Shown piece after piece: positions 34,712 to 43,078 of a DNA stretch of 64,000 nucleotides. The notes under the pieces were generated by a model. It saw nothing but the letters and a program-made list of their open reading frames with translations. It ran no database searches and was not told the origin of the DNA. Position 1 is the stretch's first letter. Each line of letters starts with the position of its first letter. Made by a program: the position numbers and the translations under genes. Source of the stretch: Planctomycetaceae bacterium (GTDB taxonomy: Bacteria > Planctomycetota > Planctomycetia > Pirellulales > Pirellulaceae); the NCBI GenBank assembly GCA_020638995.1, contig JACKHM010000002.1, positions 1,736,001-1,800,000 of the forward strand. Direction: 5' to 3'.

Positions 34712-36148
34712 ATCGCTCCTACATCAAAAGCGGGGAGATTGTTTTACGCTCCGGGCACAATCTCCTCAGAAAGCCTAACCTGAATCCAAATTTGAACGCC
34801 TATGGCGTGCAGTCATGTTCGCTGCCGCGAACCCAAACCATATTCAAATTGAGTTCCCCTCAATCCATACTCCTTTTCAAAAGAATGCGTCTCGCGTAGC
34901 GAGACTCCACTTCGCTTACCTGCGGCTAGGTGAAGAGCGTCCTTCCAGAGCCCCTCACCTAGCCTCCCGCTATTGCTGCTTCCACAGCACCGTCATTCAG
35001 ACAGTTCTTCCCCAAGCATTCCGCTTGGTGTCCGTCAGTCCTTTCGTCGCTGCTACTTGTGCTTGGCACCACCCAAGCAAGCAAACGGGTCACGACTGCC
35101 TTGCCGTGCAAAGCTTGCGGCTAAGCCGCAAACTTTGTTGCTGCCTTCGCAACAAACACCGCTTCATTGCCAGCTAGTTGGCAATGAACTTCTACTCAGA
35201 CCACGCTCCCAGTCTTCAGGATTTCAAACACCCGAGTTGCCACACTCGGGCACCGGTGACTGCCGGCACCTAAAGACCTTCCCGCGTTAGCTATCGTCTC
35301 TATCTCTTGGGTCCCGTCGCTACCTGGTTTTACCCAGAGGACACCGCAGCCGTATGTGAAGCCTTCCAGCTTCCATACTTTCGCAAGACGTAAAGTCTTG
35401 CATTTCAGGGGACCGAACATGGAAGCATCCCCTTACCGACCGACTACGGGTTTTCGCAGTTCGGCATCGGCTCCCAAGAGACTAACTGGAAAGCGGTCGC
35501 CCGCCTTTCCCCGTTGAGCTATTCACCGCCCTGTTTCCAGGGACGCCGGAGCGGCAACTCCGGTCCTTGCTGTCGCCAGCAAGAAGCTCCCGGGTCCAGC
35601 CAGGTTAGATGAAGTTCGTGACTTCAAATCCCCTGGACGGGATTTGTCGAGACGCTCGCGCGTCACTCGACTCACCCGCTTCGACGACAACGGCCTTTGT
35701 TGAAAATACAAATTCAAACAAAGGTCTTTCCGCGTCGCCCACGTCGGTTGCGCCCTTGTGGGGCAACCATGGGCTAGAATGTCGGGATTACTCTTACTTG
35801 CGATCGACTCCGATACAGAGGGAGTCGACGTGAGCAAGGATTACGCCGACAAGCCGCCCTCGCGCTGGACAAGCACCTCTCGATGCATCCAGCGCTACGG
35901 ACCGATGACACGATGGGGCGTTACTCCCATCCCCTTAGCTTGGCTGGTGAGGCCAAGTTTACCGGGTGTCATCGACTGTCTGGTGACACTTCACTTCACG
36001 CTTCCTGCGTGAAGGAGTGATACCGTCATGTATAATTCGTACCCTGCTGTAAAAGGTTCACGGTAGGGGGAAATCCGAGTTGTCCACAAGCTCGATGCTG
36101 CACGTGAGAAAGGATCAACTCGCTGTAAGAAAGCTGTAAGGTTTCTCG
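34712..36148. ncRNA. Hairpin-packed 1.4-kb non-coding block, candidate large RNA
   Basis: No gene is supported over 1.4 kb, but stem-loops follow one another almost without gap. Examples: GTCTCGC/GCGAGAC near 34890, CAAGAC/GTCTTG near 35385, CTTCCAT near 35370 with ATGGAAG near 35419, CCCGAG/CTCGGG near 35231, CCGGAG/CTCCGG near 35546, GTCGAG/CTCGAC near 35647 with ACGC/GCGT inside, CCTTTGTT/AACAAAGG near 35693, and GTGAAG-type stems near 35990. Nested long-range stems argue for one large folded RNA more than for scattered palindromes. The strand is undetermined. A TATAAT at about 36030 on + points towards repA, not into the block. Confidence 0.45.
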
Positions 36149-37600
36149 CTAGTCAGTGGAGAGAAGTGATTGAACGTGATCGCTAACGAGCTTGTCTCGA
36201 TAGACAGAAGCCATCTGATCGTCGCCATCTCGTTCGAGTTGCTGCAATCGATTTCTCAAGAACGAATCGCCGCTCGCTAAGGCATTCTTTTCAAGTTGTC
36301 GTCGCTCTTCAGGAAGAAGCGTTAGCAAATAACCCGCCACACGTTCTTGCTGCTCTTCTTCTCTTCGCTTGCGTGCAAGCTCGCGGGCTTGTAGTTGCTG
36401 CTCACGTGAGGCTCGCTGTCGCTTTGCCTGAATGGACTCGCGTTCTGCTTCAGCCTTTTTGTTAAACGCGGCTGGTGGCGTGTAGCGTCCCTTTAACGCG
36501 GCAGATAGCCAAGCCCCCTCACCTTTTTCCGGTTTCCAATCCGTTGATAAGAGCCAGTCTAAGTGTTCAAGCTGAAGCTTTGCTTGCTCTGGATCTTTAG
36601 CCGCCCACTCCTCTGCCGCCTTTGCTGAAAGGCCACGAGCATGAAGCTTTGTCGCAAGCTCTCCGAGCGGTGGATTCTCGACGTCTAATTTCTGAAGAAT
36701 CGGGTCGGAAATTCGGTTTTTCTTCCTTACCGGCCGAAATCGAACAACGCATTTCTTTCCGCTCCCGACAAACCGCATAGCTTCCGGAGCGAGGTACGAG
36801 ACGGCTTCAAGCTCGGCTATCGCCGGGGCAAGCATTCGTTGCAAGTGACTTGCCGGGGCGTTTTGAAAACCGAGCTTTCTTCCCGCAAGAGTTGCTATCG
36901 GAATCTCAAGCGGCATCTTTCGCTTCTTATTGTTGAAGTGCTTATCGAGCCACCGGTAGAGTCGCTTGGACACGTTCTCGTTGAGACTTCGGAGCAGCTC
37001 CAAGTCGATGGACTTTACGTAGCCCGCTTGGAAGCTCTCAAACATGACGTCGCTCCACTTGAACCAAGACTGAGGTCGCGACTCCCCTCGCCTCTCCCGT
37101 GCCCGGTCATACTTCTCGCGGTCGTACAGATTCACGTCATCGATGATGCTGAACTTGCGATCAACCCAGCTCTTCTCGCTGTTGTCCCAGAAGGCATTAT
37201 CCCAAACCAAATGCGTCCCGATGATTCGATTCAGGGCTTGGTCGATGCGTTCGTAGTTTTGACCGTTCTCAGGCCAGCCAAGAATCTTGAGCAATTCGTA
37301 GCGGGTAAAGTGGACGCGTTGCGAATTAAATCCCTCATCGCGAGACTTCTTCATCATCGCAACGAGAACCAAATCGTCTCTTGCTGTTGGCCTGCCATAC
37401 TCCGCTGAAAAGGCAATCGTTAAGCGTCGCGTGAGCTGCCTCTTCTCGATGTCGCAGAAGACCGGATCTTCGAAGACCAAGCTCTTTGTCTTTCGGTCGA
37501 CTCGGTTGGTTGCAGAGAAGACGCAGTACTCAAGAAGGTTCATTTCGTCCTTCCCGATGGTCTTCACTCGCTTGGCGTTATCTCGGTGTTCCTCTTTCAT
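36149..37600 (-). CDS. repA: Plasmid replication initiator RepA
   Basis: 483 residues. Residues 20-310 carry tandem winged-helix features of the RepA/RPA initiator family: EYCVFSATNRVDRKT, QRVHFTRYELLKILGWPENGQNYERIDQALNRI and SIDLELLRSLNENVSKRLYRWLDKHF. A charged coiled-coil tail follows (380-460; QAKRQRASREQQLQARELARKRREEEQQ). It binds the iterons 110-220 bases upstream to start replication. The start at 37600 is followed upstream by a 5-iteron array and an inverted repeat suited to autoregulation. Confidence 0.88.
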   Translation of the reverse strand: MKEEHRDNAKRVKTIGKDEMNLLEYCVFSATNRVDRKTKSLVFEDPVFCDIEKRQLTRRLTIAFSAEYGRPTARDDLVLVAMMKKSRDEGFNSQRVHFTRYELLKILGWPENGQNYERIDQALNRIIGTHLVWDNAFWDNSEKSWVDRKFSIIDDVNLYDREKYDRARERRGESRPQSWFKWSDVMFESFQAGYVKSIDLELLRSLNENVSKRLYRWLDKHFNNKKRKMPLEIPIATLAGRKLGFQNAPASHLQRMLAPAIAELEAVSYLAPEAMRFVGSGKKCVVRFRPVRKKNRISDPILQKLDVENPPLGELATKLHARGLSAKAAEEWAAKDPEQAKLQLEHLDWLLSTDWKPEKGEGAWLSAALKGRYTPPAAFNKKAEAERESIQAKRQRASREQQLQARELARKRREEEQQERVAGYLLTLLPEERRQLEKNALASGDSFLRNRLQQLERDGDDQMASVYRDKLVSDHVQSLLSTD

Positions 37601-37697
37601 CCCCTAATAAGTCAAAGAAGAACAACAACTCGCAGTTGTTGTCTTGTTATGTACTTTGTGTACTGTTAAGCCCCGAAATCCCCTACTCTTTCGGGCA

Positions 37698-37732
37698 CTT
37701 ACCGACGGAATCTGGTGTAGCCCGTCGGTAAG
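37698..37732. promoter_or_regulatory. Inverted repeat overlapping first iteron (RepA operator)
   Basis: CTTACCGACGG (37698-37708) and CCGTCGGTAAG (37722-37732) are perfect inverted arms. The right arm is the 3' part of iteron 1. In iteron plasmids such partial inverted copies of the iteron in the rep promoter serve dimeric Rep repression. Confidence 0.7.
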
Positions 37733-37820
37733 CTTGGTGTAGATAGTCGGTGTCGACTGGTGTAGACCGTCGGTATGGCATGGTGCAGGCAATCGGTGGA
37801 GCTGGTGTAGATAGTCGGTA
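37713..37820 (+). repeat. Five 18-bp iterons: replication origin
   Basis: Consensus TGGTGTAGATAGTCGGTA. Copies are at 37713-37730, 37735-37752, 37758-37775, 37781-37798 (most divergent: TGGTGCAGGCAATCGGTG) and 37803-37820. Starts are spaced 22-23 bases, two helical turns, as in iteron-controlled plasmid origins. They lie directly upstream of repA. Confidence 0.9.
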
Positions 37821-38303
37821 TTCACATGGAGCTCGGCAGGCACGCGTTCTCGAAAGGCAAGCTTTCTTACCTGCCCTTTGCAGCGTGCCTTACTTGTCTC
37901 TGCGAGTTGGATTTGCCCAGCCACTTAGCTTTGTCTTTCCCGAGGTTAAACCAGATTAAAGCAAACCTAACGCTGGTTCCGTCGACCTGACAAGGTACTT
38001 TCTTATGTGAGCGTACGTACTTAGCGCGGTTATCAAGTACCGAATTCGAGCGCCTGCCACGGGCAGGCGGATGATGGAATGCAAGGCACAGCGTGAGGCC
38101 ATCAAAGTCAAGGCATCCAGCCAGAGGAGCGAGCGTTCAAAATCCCCTTGTTAAAAGCCGCTAAGGCGCGGCATAGTCAGACTCAGTTACAGGCGAGAGT
38201 AGGGGAGCCCTTTAGCGACACACTTATCTTTCCTAACTGCCTGAACTTATTGAGTAAAACAGCGCGCCTGCCACGGGCAGGCGGCAGCATTTGAGAGGCA
38301 GAA
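37821..38303. other. Spacer between origin and parA
   Basis: No gene. It holds two identical palindromes (separate entry) and AT-rich patches (near 38005-38045) that could serve as the unwinding region. Confidence 0.4.
38051..38283. repeat. Two identical palindromes, candidate parS
   Basis: CGCCTGCC-ACG-GGCAGGCG occurs at 38051-38069 and again at 38265-38283, the second copy 21 bases before parA. Each has perfect 8-bp arms. Duplicated palindromes beside parAB are good candidates for the ParB-binding centromere or a ParA operator, although the sequence differs from the chromosomal parS. Confidence 0.5.
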
Positions 38304-39137
38304 TTGGGAGCGATTGTATTAACACTCTATGCACGTAAGGGTGGAGTTGGCCGCACAATGCTAAGCCAGAACTTGTGCGGTGCTTGTGCTGAAAACGGAG
38401 TTCGCGTTCTCGCCATCGACCTCGATCCTCAAGCGAGTCTAAGTAAGAACTTCTTTGGCAGAGATTACATTTCGCGGCTTCGTCCGTATCAGACCGTTGC
38501 CGCGCTCTACGACGAATCCCGCGATGCCGACCCGGCAGAGATGATTCATAAGACCCAGGTCGAGGGAATCTCCGTGGCTCCAAGCTCCGATCACTTGGAG
38601 CCCTTTGATGTGCCAAATCCGTTAGAAGCAGGGGATTCGCAGTTTGCCATTCGGGACTTCATCGAAGACGTTCGAGATGACTTCGATCTCGTGCTTATCG
38701 ATACACCGCCAAACGTGGCGAACTTGCTTGCCTGGGGAGCACTGATGGCAAGCGACTACGTCATTACTCCGGTCCAGCCGGAGAAGAACTCTTGTGAAGG
38801 AGTCGTTGACGTAAAGGTAAGACTTCAGACTGCGATTAGAAATGGCAATCCAGACCTCGTCGACCTTGGGTACTTTGTAAACAACATGGACGCGCGAACC
38901 TCTCAGCATCGCTTGATGGAAGATGAGCTTCGACAGCTAAACGGAACGCAGGTCTTTGAAACCGTCATCTATCGGCGAACCGAATTTCAAAGCAGTCAGC
39001 ATTCCTACAAGCCTATCACGCACGAGAAACCACACTCAGCCGAGGCCGACATGATTCGTGCCTTACTTGTTGAAATCATTGAGCGAATTGAAACCTATTC
39101 GCAGAGAGAAAAACGGAGGTCGGTCGCGGCAGGATGA
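38304..39137 (+). CDS. parA: ParA-family partition ATPase with altered P-loop
   Basis: 277 residues from TTG 38304. The deviant Walker A reads ARKGGVGRTMLSQNL (10-24): the signature Lys12 is kept but the P-loop lysine is Arg17. The rest is typical: AIDLDPQASLSKNFF, VLIDTPPN and YVITPVQPEK. ParA drives plasmid segregation together with ParB, whose gene overlaps it by 4 bases. The Lys to Arg change could reduce hydrolysis; whether it is common in this subfamily needs alignment. Confidence 0.88.
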   Translation: MGAIVLTLYARKGGVGRTMLSQNLCGACAENGVRVLAIDLDPQASLSKNFFGRDYISRLRPYQTVAALYDESRDADPAEMIHKTQVEGISVAPSSDHLEPFDVPNPLEAGDSQFAIRDFIEDVRDDFDLVLIDTPPNVANLLAWGALMASDYVITPVQPEKNSCEGVVDVKVRLQTAIRNGNPDLVDLGYFVNNMDARTSQHRLMEDELRQLNGTQVFETVIYRRTEFQSSQHSYKPITHEKPHSAEADMIRALLVEIIERIETYSQREKRRSVAAG

Positions 39138-40051
39138 GCAAGGTTGAAAAGCTAAGAGAGAAATTTGGCGACCGCATACGCGAGTCGCTTGGGGCTGGTG
39201 AGGGGAACACGGCAACGCTCGTCGAGCATCCGACGAGAAACAAACGATACGAAGCGACGAAGAAAGCCAAAGGCTATTACGACATTCGACTTCAAGACAT
39301 CGCTGCCGACCCTCAGCATCGAGAAGAGTTTAACCCGGATGAAATAGAGCAACTTGCAGCCAGTCTAAACGCCGACGGATTGATTGCTCCAATCGTCGTT
39401 CGCTGGGACCAAGGAAGAAGCAAATACATCATCATTGCTGGGGAGCGGCGCTACCGCGCAGCTCGGCTTTGTGGCTGGGAACGCATCACCTGCGACATCA
39501 AGGCGGATGACATTTCAGAAGGGGAAATTGCCGAGCTTCAGCTTGCTGAGAACCATGCCAGGAAGGATCTAAACCCAATTGAACTTGCCGGGGCCTTTCA
39601 AGACGTCATCGACAAGAACGGCTACACCGTGCGCGACTTGGCAAAGCGGGTAGGGGTTAACGAGACGACCGTTACTCGGTACGTTCGTCTGCTTGGATTG
39701 CCCGAGGATGTGAAGAAGAAAGTCGCAAACGGTAAGATTCCCATCGGCATCGCTCGCGAAGCCGCTCGACTTAACGGGGAGAAAGAGCAGCGATCATTTA
39801 TCGAGAAAGCTCTGCGCGATGGCTTGTCTGCGACGGATGCTCAGAAAGTCGCCTCTGGCAAGAAGGCGACGCCGAAGAAGAAGCGAAAGAAAAAGTCAGC
39901 ACCAGCAGCTCAGGTTTTTAAGACTGAGCACGGCGACGTGACGCTTCAGCTCAACGCGGTAAAAAACCCAAGCTACGATCATCTTGCGGCGATGCTTGAG
40001 GAAGCCCTCGAAGAGGTGCAACACAGAATCAAGAATAGAGTTAGGCTCTAG
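39134..40051 (+). CDS. parB: ParB/Spo0J-family partition protein
   Basis: 305 residues. It has the CTP-binding ParB N-domain with GERRYRAA (103-110) and LAENHARKDLNPIE, then a helix-turn-helix (TVRDLAKRVGVNETTVTRYVRLLGLP). A very basic segment (ATPKKKRKKKS) precedes a small C-terminal dimerisation region. It binds parS and loads the partition complex. It is translated from an ATGA overlap with parA. Confidence 0.92.
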   Translation: MSKVEKLREKFGDRIRESLGAGEGNTATLVEHPTRNKRYEATKKAKGYYDIRLQDIAADPQHREEFNPDEIEQLAASLNADGLIAPIVVRWDQGRSKYIIIAGERRYRAARLCGWERITCDIKADDISEGEIAELQLAENHARKDLNPIELAGAFQDVIDKNGYTVRDLAKRVGVNETTVTRYVRLLGLPEDVKKKVANGKIPIGIAREAARLNGEKEQRSFIEKALRDGLSATDAQKVASGKKATPKKKRKKKSAPAAQVFKTEHGDVTLQLNAVKNPSYDHLAAMLEEALEEVQHRIKNRVRL

Positions 40052-40095
40052 GACGGACACAGCTACAACAGACTCAGACTCAGGGCTATAACTGG

Positions 40096-40632
40096 CTACT
40101 GTTGAAGGTATCCCAAGTAAGCAAGCCTAAAAGTCATGGCTTGAGTACTTACATTGTATTTGGCTGCTAATTCCTGAAGGACTTCCTCATCTATGATGTC
40201 GATAGTGCCGATGTCTTCAACGTCCTGTTTCACAAAACTCGCCGGCATCAGCAATTCGGCGGCAAACAGATTAGCTTCCTTTTCTTCAACATCAGTTCCC
40301 TGACTTGACGCTTCACTGCGCAACCAGACTTTGAAGTCGCGATCGACATGAACGTCATCAAGGTCGTGCAGAAGGTAGTGGCCTAGTTCGTGAGCAATCG
40401 TGAAATTCCGGCGATTAGGATGATGCGTCGCGTTTACACCGATAATAGCTGAGTCGTCTAACCGGTCTCGATACAAAAACCCCGACAAATCATCCTCAGT
40501 GGGAGTTTCCTGTACTTCTACTCCCAGCGACCTAGCTATTTCTGCGACTTGCACAGGAGCAGATCGAAAATGGTGTTCAGCTAGTAATCCTTGAACTAGT
40601 CTCCGAATATGCTTTCTACGTACCAAAGTCAT
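40096..40632 (-). CDS. ImmA/IrrE-family metallopeptidase
   Basis: 178 residues. The zinc-protease motif is FTIAHELGHYLLHD with H81, E82, H85; EANLFAAELLMP further on supplies the third ligand. These proteases cut partner XRE repressors in mobile elements, and the XRE gene here overlaps by 4 bases. They commonly control excision or toxin genes. The pair is divergent from the ubiquitin-like operon, which they could regulate. Confidence 0.88.
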   Translation of the reverse strand: MTLVRRKHIRRLVQGLLAEHHFRSAPVQVAEIARSLGVEVQETPTEDDLSGFLYRDRLDDSAIIGVNATHHPNRRNFTIAHELGHYLLHDLDDVHVDRDFKVWLRSEASSQGTDVEEKEANLFAAELLMPASFVKQDVEDIGTIDIIDEEVLQELAAKYNVSTQAMTFRLAYLGYLQQ

Positions 40633-40985
40633 TCCTTCCTCGTTTGTGCCGCTGCGACAGCCATCTTAATCCATTCTTTCTCAGCTTGCGGTCGGTTCTT
40701 GAGAGCCTCTTCCAAACGGTGGGCCGATTCGATGTCTGATTGCGGTAAGAGGCTCGCTGGAGCAACTTGAAGTGCATTAGCTATGTCAGCCAGTGTATGC
40801 AAGAGAAACCTTTGACGACCCTTCTCGACATTCGTAATAGAAGTGCGCGTTAGCGATACTAGACCTGCAAGGGTTTCTTGTGTCAGAGGCGGTTTGCGCC
40901 GTTTACGTGCGTCCCGAATCCGCCTCCCTACCTCTTCGTAGAAGCATTGCTCATCTATCACTGGCTTGAGATCTCCCTGGGCCAT
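40629..40985 (-). CDS. XRE-family repressor paired with ImmA
   Basis: 118 residues. The helix-turn-helix is at about 30-75: LTQETLAGLVSLTRTSITNVEKGRQRFLLHTLADIANAL. It is probably cleaved or bound by the downstream ImmA-like protease. Inverted repeats in the 220-bp divergent spacer (CAAACTA/TAGTTTG) are likely operators, placing the ubiquitin-like operon under the same control. Confidence 0.88.
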   Translation of the reverse strand: MAQGDLKPVIDEQCFYEEVGRRIRDARKRRKPPLTQETLAGLVSLTRTSITNVEKGRQRFLLHTLADIANALQVAPASLLPQSDIESAHRLEEALKNRPQAEKEWIKMAVAAAQTRKE

Positions 40986-41032
40986 TTACATCGACACGCC
41001 GAGCGTAGCAGGCCCAAGAGTGCATGTCAACT

Positions 41033-41080
41033 ACGCAAACCGTTTGTGTGGCAAACTATAGATTATTGTTTAGTTTGCGT
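41033..41080. promoter_or_regulatory. Operator-like inverted repeats between XRE and Ubl operons
   Basis: ACGCAAAC (41033-41040) pairs with GTTTGCGT (41073-41080), and within it CAAACTA (41052-41058) with TAGTTTG (41071-41077). These lie in the divergent spacer and fit an XRE dimer site that could control both directions. Confidence 0.6.
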
Positions 41081-41204
41081 TATTTGACATTTTTCAACTG
41101 TTCGAGTAAAACTTTGGCAATGTGCTTTTGGCCTGAGACGCACCAGTGTCGGTTGCGATCGGCCGGATAAAGTTTTGTTTAACTATTTACGACACGAGGA
41201 ATTC

Positions 41205-41444
41205 ATGAGCGCACCACACGACAAGGAAATCAACATTATCGTCAATGGACGGCCTAAGAAGGTGCCGGAAGGGGACATATCATTTGAGGCCGTCATCGCA
41301 CTCGCGTTTGACCCGGTTCCCCCAAACGCGTTCTTCACTGTCACATGGAGCCACGGCCACGAAGGCGGAAGCTTGGTGGCTGGTCAGAGCGTTCCAGCAC
41401 AAAATGGGATGAAAATCGATGTCACAGAGACTGGTCAATCTTAA
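41205..41444 (+). CDS. Ubiquitin-like protein (multiubiquitin family, single domain)
   Basis: 79 residues from ATG 41205 with GAGGA 7 bases upstream. The fold pattern INIIVNGRPKKVPEGDISFEAVIALAF ... FFTVTWSHGHEGGSLVAGQSVPAQNGMKIDVTETGQS matches the Multi_ubiq domain (VNG..., strand, helix, TVTW, G..., DVTET). Here it is a single copy, while many relatives have two or more. It ends TGQS, with no Gly-Gly tail, so any conjugation would need a different C-terminal end. Its last 26 bases overlap the E1 gene. Confidence 0.8.
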   Translation: MSAPHDKEINIIVNGRPKKVPEGDISFEAVIALAFDPVPPNAFFTVTWSHGHEGGSLVAGQSVPAQNGMKIDVTETGQS

Positions 41445-42618
41445 CCCTGACCTTAGCAGATTGCGCGAAGCTGGTTACGACATCGCGATTGGTGAGGGAA
41501 ACAACCTCCTGGTCAGAGATGTGCCCTACGTTAACAGCCAGAAGGAAGTTAAGCGGGGGATTCTAGTCTCGGATCTCGACTTGGCCGGTGACTCCACTGT
41601 ACCTCCGCGTGACCACGTCGTCTTTTTTGTGGGCGACTTCCCTTGCAATGTTGATGGGACGCCAATTGCGGGAGTGAGCAAGAATACCAATAAGGCTTAC
41701 GGTGAGCATCTGTTGCCCAACCATCAGATATCTAGAAAACCGACTACTGGCCCGAACGCGGGTAAGTACGCTGACTACCACGAGAAGATTACAACATACA
41801 TCGCTATCATTTGCAGCCCCGCATTCGCAATCGATCCGACAGCGACTGCTACAACTCATCCCGTTGTTGTACCTGATGAGGGCGAATCTGTTTTCAACTA
41901 CCTCGACACCGCAGCTACCAAGGCAGGGATTGTGGTGGCTAACAATAAACTGGAGCGAGGGAAGGTTGCAATTGTGGGTGCAGGGGCCACAGGCTCCTAT
42001 ATTCTGGACTTAATTGCCAAGACTCCCGTGCCAGAAATCCATCTCTTCGACCGCGATATCTTTCTCAACCATAATGCATTTCGTTGTCCGGGCGCTCCAT
42101 CAATTGGTGAACTACGCAAGAAGCAACAAAAGGTCCAATACCTTGCCGAAATCTATTTGAGAATGCGAAAGAATGTGTTTGCGCACGACTGCTTTATCGA
42201 CGAAAGTACGGTTGAGCAACTGAAGACAATCGATTTCGTGTTCATCTGCATTGACAAGGGAACAGGAAAAGAATTGATCGTTCAGCGCCTAGAAGAATGG
42301 GGAATTCCATTTATTGACGTAGGAATGGGCATCCAACTTGGAGAAGACAATACGCTTGCCGGGATCGTTACTGCGACGACCAGTACACCGAGCAAACGCG
42401 ATCACTTTAGAAAGCGTGTCGCGTTCTCCGATGGCGAAGCGGCCAATGAGTATTCACGAAATGTTCAGATTGCTGAGCTCAACGCATTAAATGCCGCATT
42501 GGCCGTTATCAAATGGAAAAAGCTCTGGGGCTATTACGACGATGGTAAGAAAGAGCATTGGTGTGCATACACTTTAAGATCGAATCGACTTGATTCTGAG
42601 GACACGAATGAAGCCTGA
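41419..42618 (+). CDS. E1-like adenylating enzyme (DUF6791-ThiF)
   Basis: 399 residues. Residues 1-165 match the N-terminal domain found before ThiF in multiubiquitin operons (LVNLNPDLSRLREAGYDIAIGEGNNLLVRDVPYV, FFVGDFPC, YHEKITTYIAIICSPA). Residues 185-340 are the ThiF Rossmann domain with VAIVGAGATGSYILDLI and LFDRDIFLNHNAFRCPG. The family activates Ubl C-termini as adenylates. A catalytic thioester cysteine is not obvious to me. No E2 or JAMM gene is present in this operon, unlike the CBASS operon 12 kb away. Confidence 0.82.
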   Translation: MSQRLVNLNPDLSRLREAGYDIAIGEGNNLLVRDVPYVNSQKEVKRGILVSDLDLAGDSTVPPRDHVVFFVGDFPCNVDGTPIAGVSKNTNKAYGEHLLPNHQISRKPTTGPNAGKYADYHEKITTYIAIICSPAFAIDPTATATTHPVVVPDEGESVFNYLDTAATKAGIVVANNKLERGKVAIVGAGATGSYILDLIAKTPVPEIHLFDRDIFLNHNAFRCPGAPSIGELRKKQQKVQYLAEIYLRMRKNVFAHDCFIDESTVEQLKTIDFVFICIDKGTGKELIVQRLEEWGIPFIDVGMGIQLGEDNTLAGIVTATTSTPSKRDHFRKRVAFSDGEAANEYSRNVQIAELNALNAALAVIKWKKLWGYYDDGKKEHWCAYTLRSNRLDSEDTNEA

Positions 42619-43063
42619 AATTGTCCTCGCATTTGAATTCGTCGAATTCATCCCAGACAAGTTAAATGAGCACACCCTTTACATATCGACCACGTATGGA
42701 ACGGCAGTTCATAAGTGTTTCTGTGGATGCGGTAGGGAGGTTGTAACTCCGCTGTCACCCACTGCCTGGCAAATGACATTTGATGGTGTTTCGGTCTCGC
42801 TCCACCCCTCCGTTGGAAGCTGGAGCTTGCCTTGTCAATCTCACTACATAATCTCAAAGAACCGAGTGGTCTGGGCACCGCAGTGGACCAAGGAACAGAT
42901 CGCTAGAGGCCAGGCGCATGAAGCACAAGCTCGGGAGAGATATTTTGAGACTGTCCGCGACGAACGAAGCGATGTTGCTGCGCGAAGCACTCCGTCCGCT
43001 GACAAACCGAAGCAGAGTTTTTGGGGGAGAATCAAGAGATGGTTCCTTGGCGATTCTACATAG
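42608..43063 (+). CDS. DUF6527-type zinc protein of the Ubl operon
   Basis: 151 residues from ATG 42608, overlapping the E1 stop by 11 bases. HKCFCGCGREVVTPLSPTAW puts Cys37, Cys39 and Cys41 together, with Cys76 and His79 (PCQSHY) further on: a likely zinc knuckle. This protein is regularly encoded next to DUF6791-ThiF genes. Whether it acts as E2/E3-like carrier or substrate adaptor is unknown. The tail (KQSFWGRIKRWFLGDST) is amphipathic and could contact membrane. Confidence 0.75.
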   Translation: MKPEIVLAFEFVEFIPDKLNEHTLYISTTYGTAVHKCFCGCGREVVTPLSPTAWQMTFDGVSVSLHPSVGSWSLPCQSHYIISKNRVVWAPQWTKEQIARGQAHEAQARERYFETVRDERSDVAARSTPSADKPKQSFWGRIKRWFLGDST

Positions 43064-43078
43064 GGGCGATACTCAATT

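Noticed and set aside
36079..36088. DnaA box (TTGTCCACA)
   Set aside because: A single near-match, 1.6 kb from the iterons and at the 3' end of repA; not enough support.
34712..36148. Group II intron or retron
   Set aside because: No reverse transcriptase gene and no domain V-like hairpin was found on either strand.
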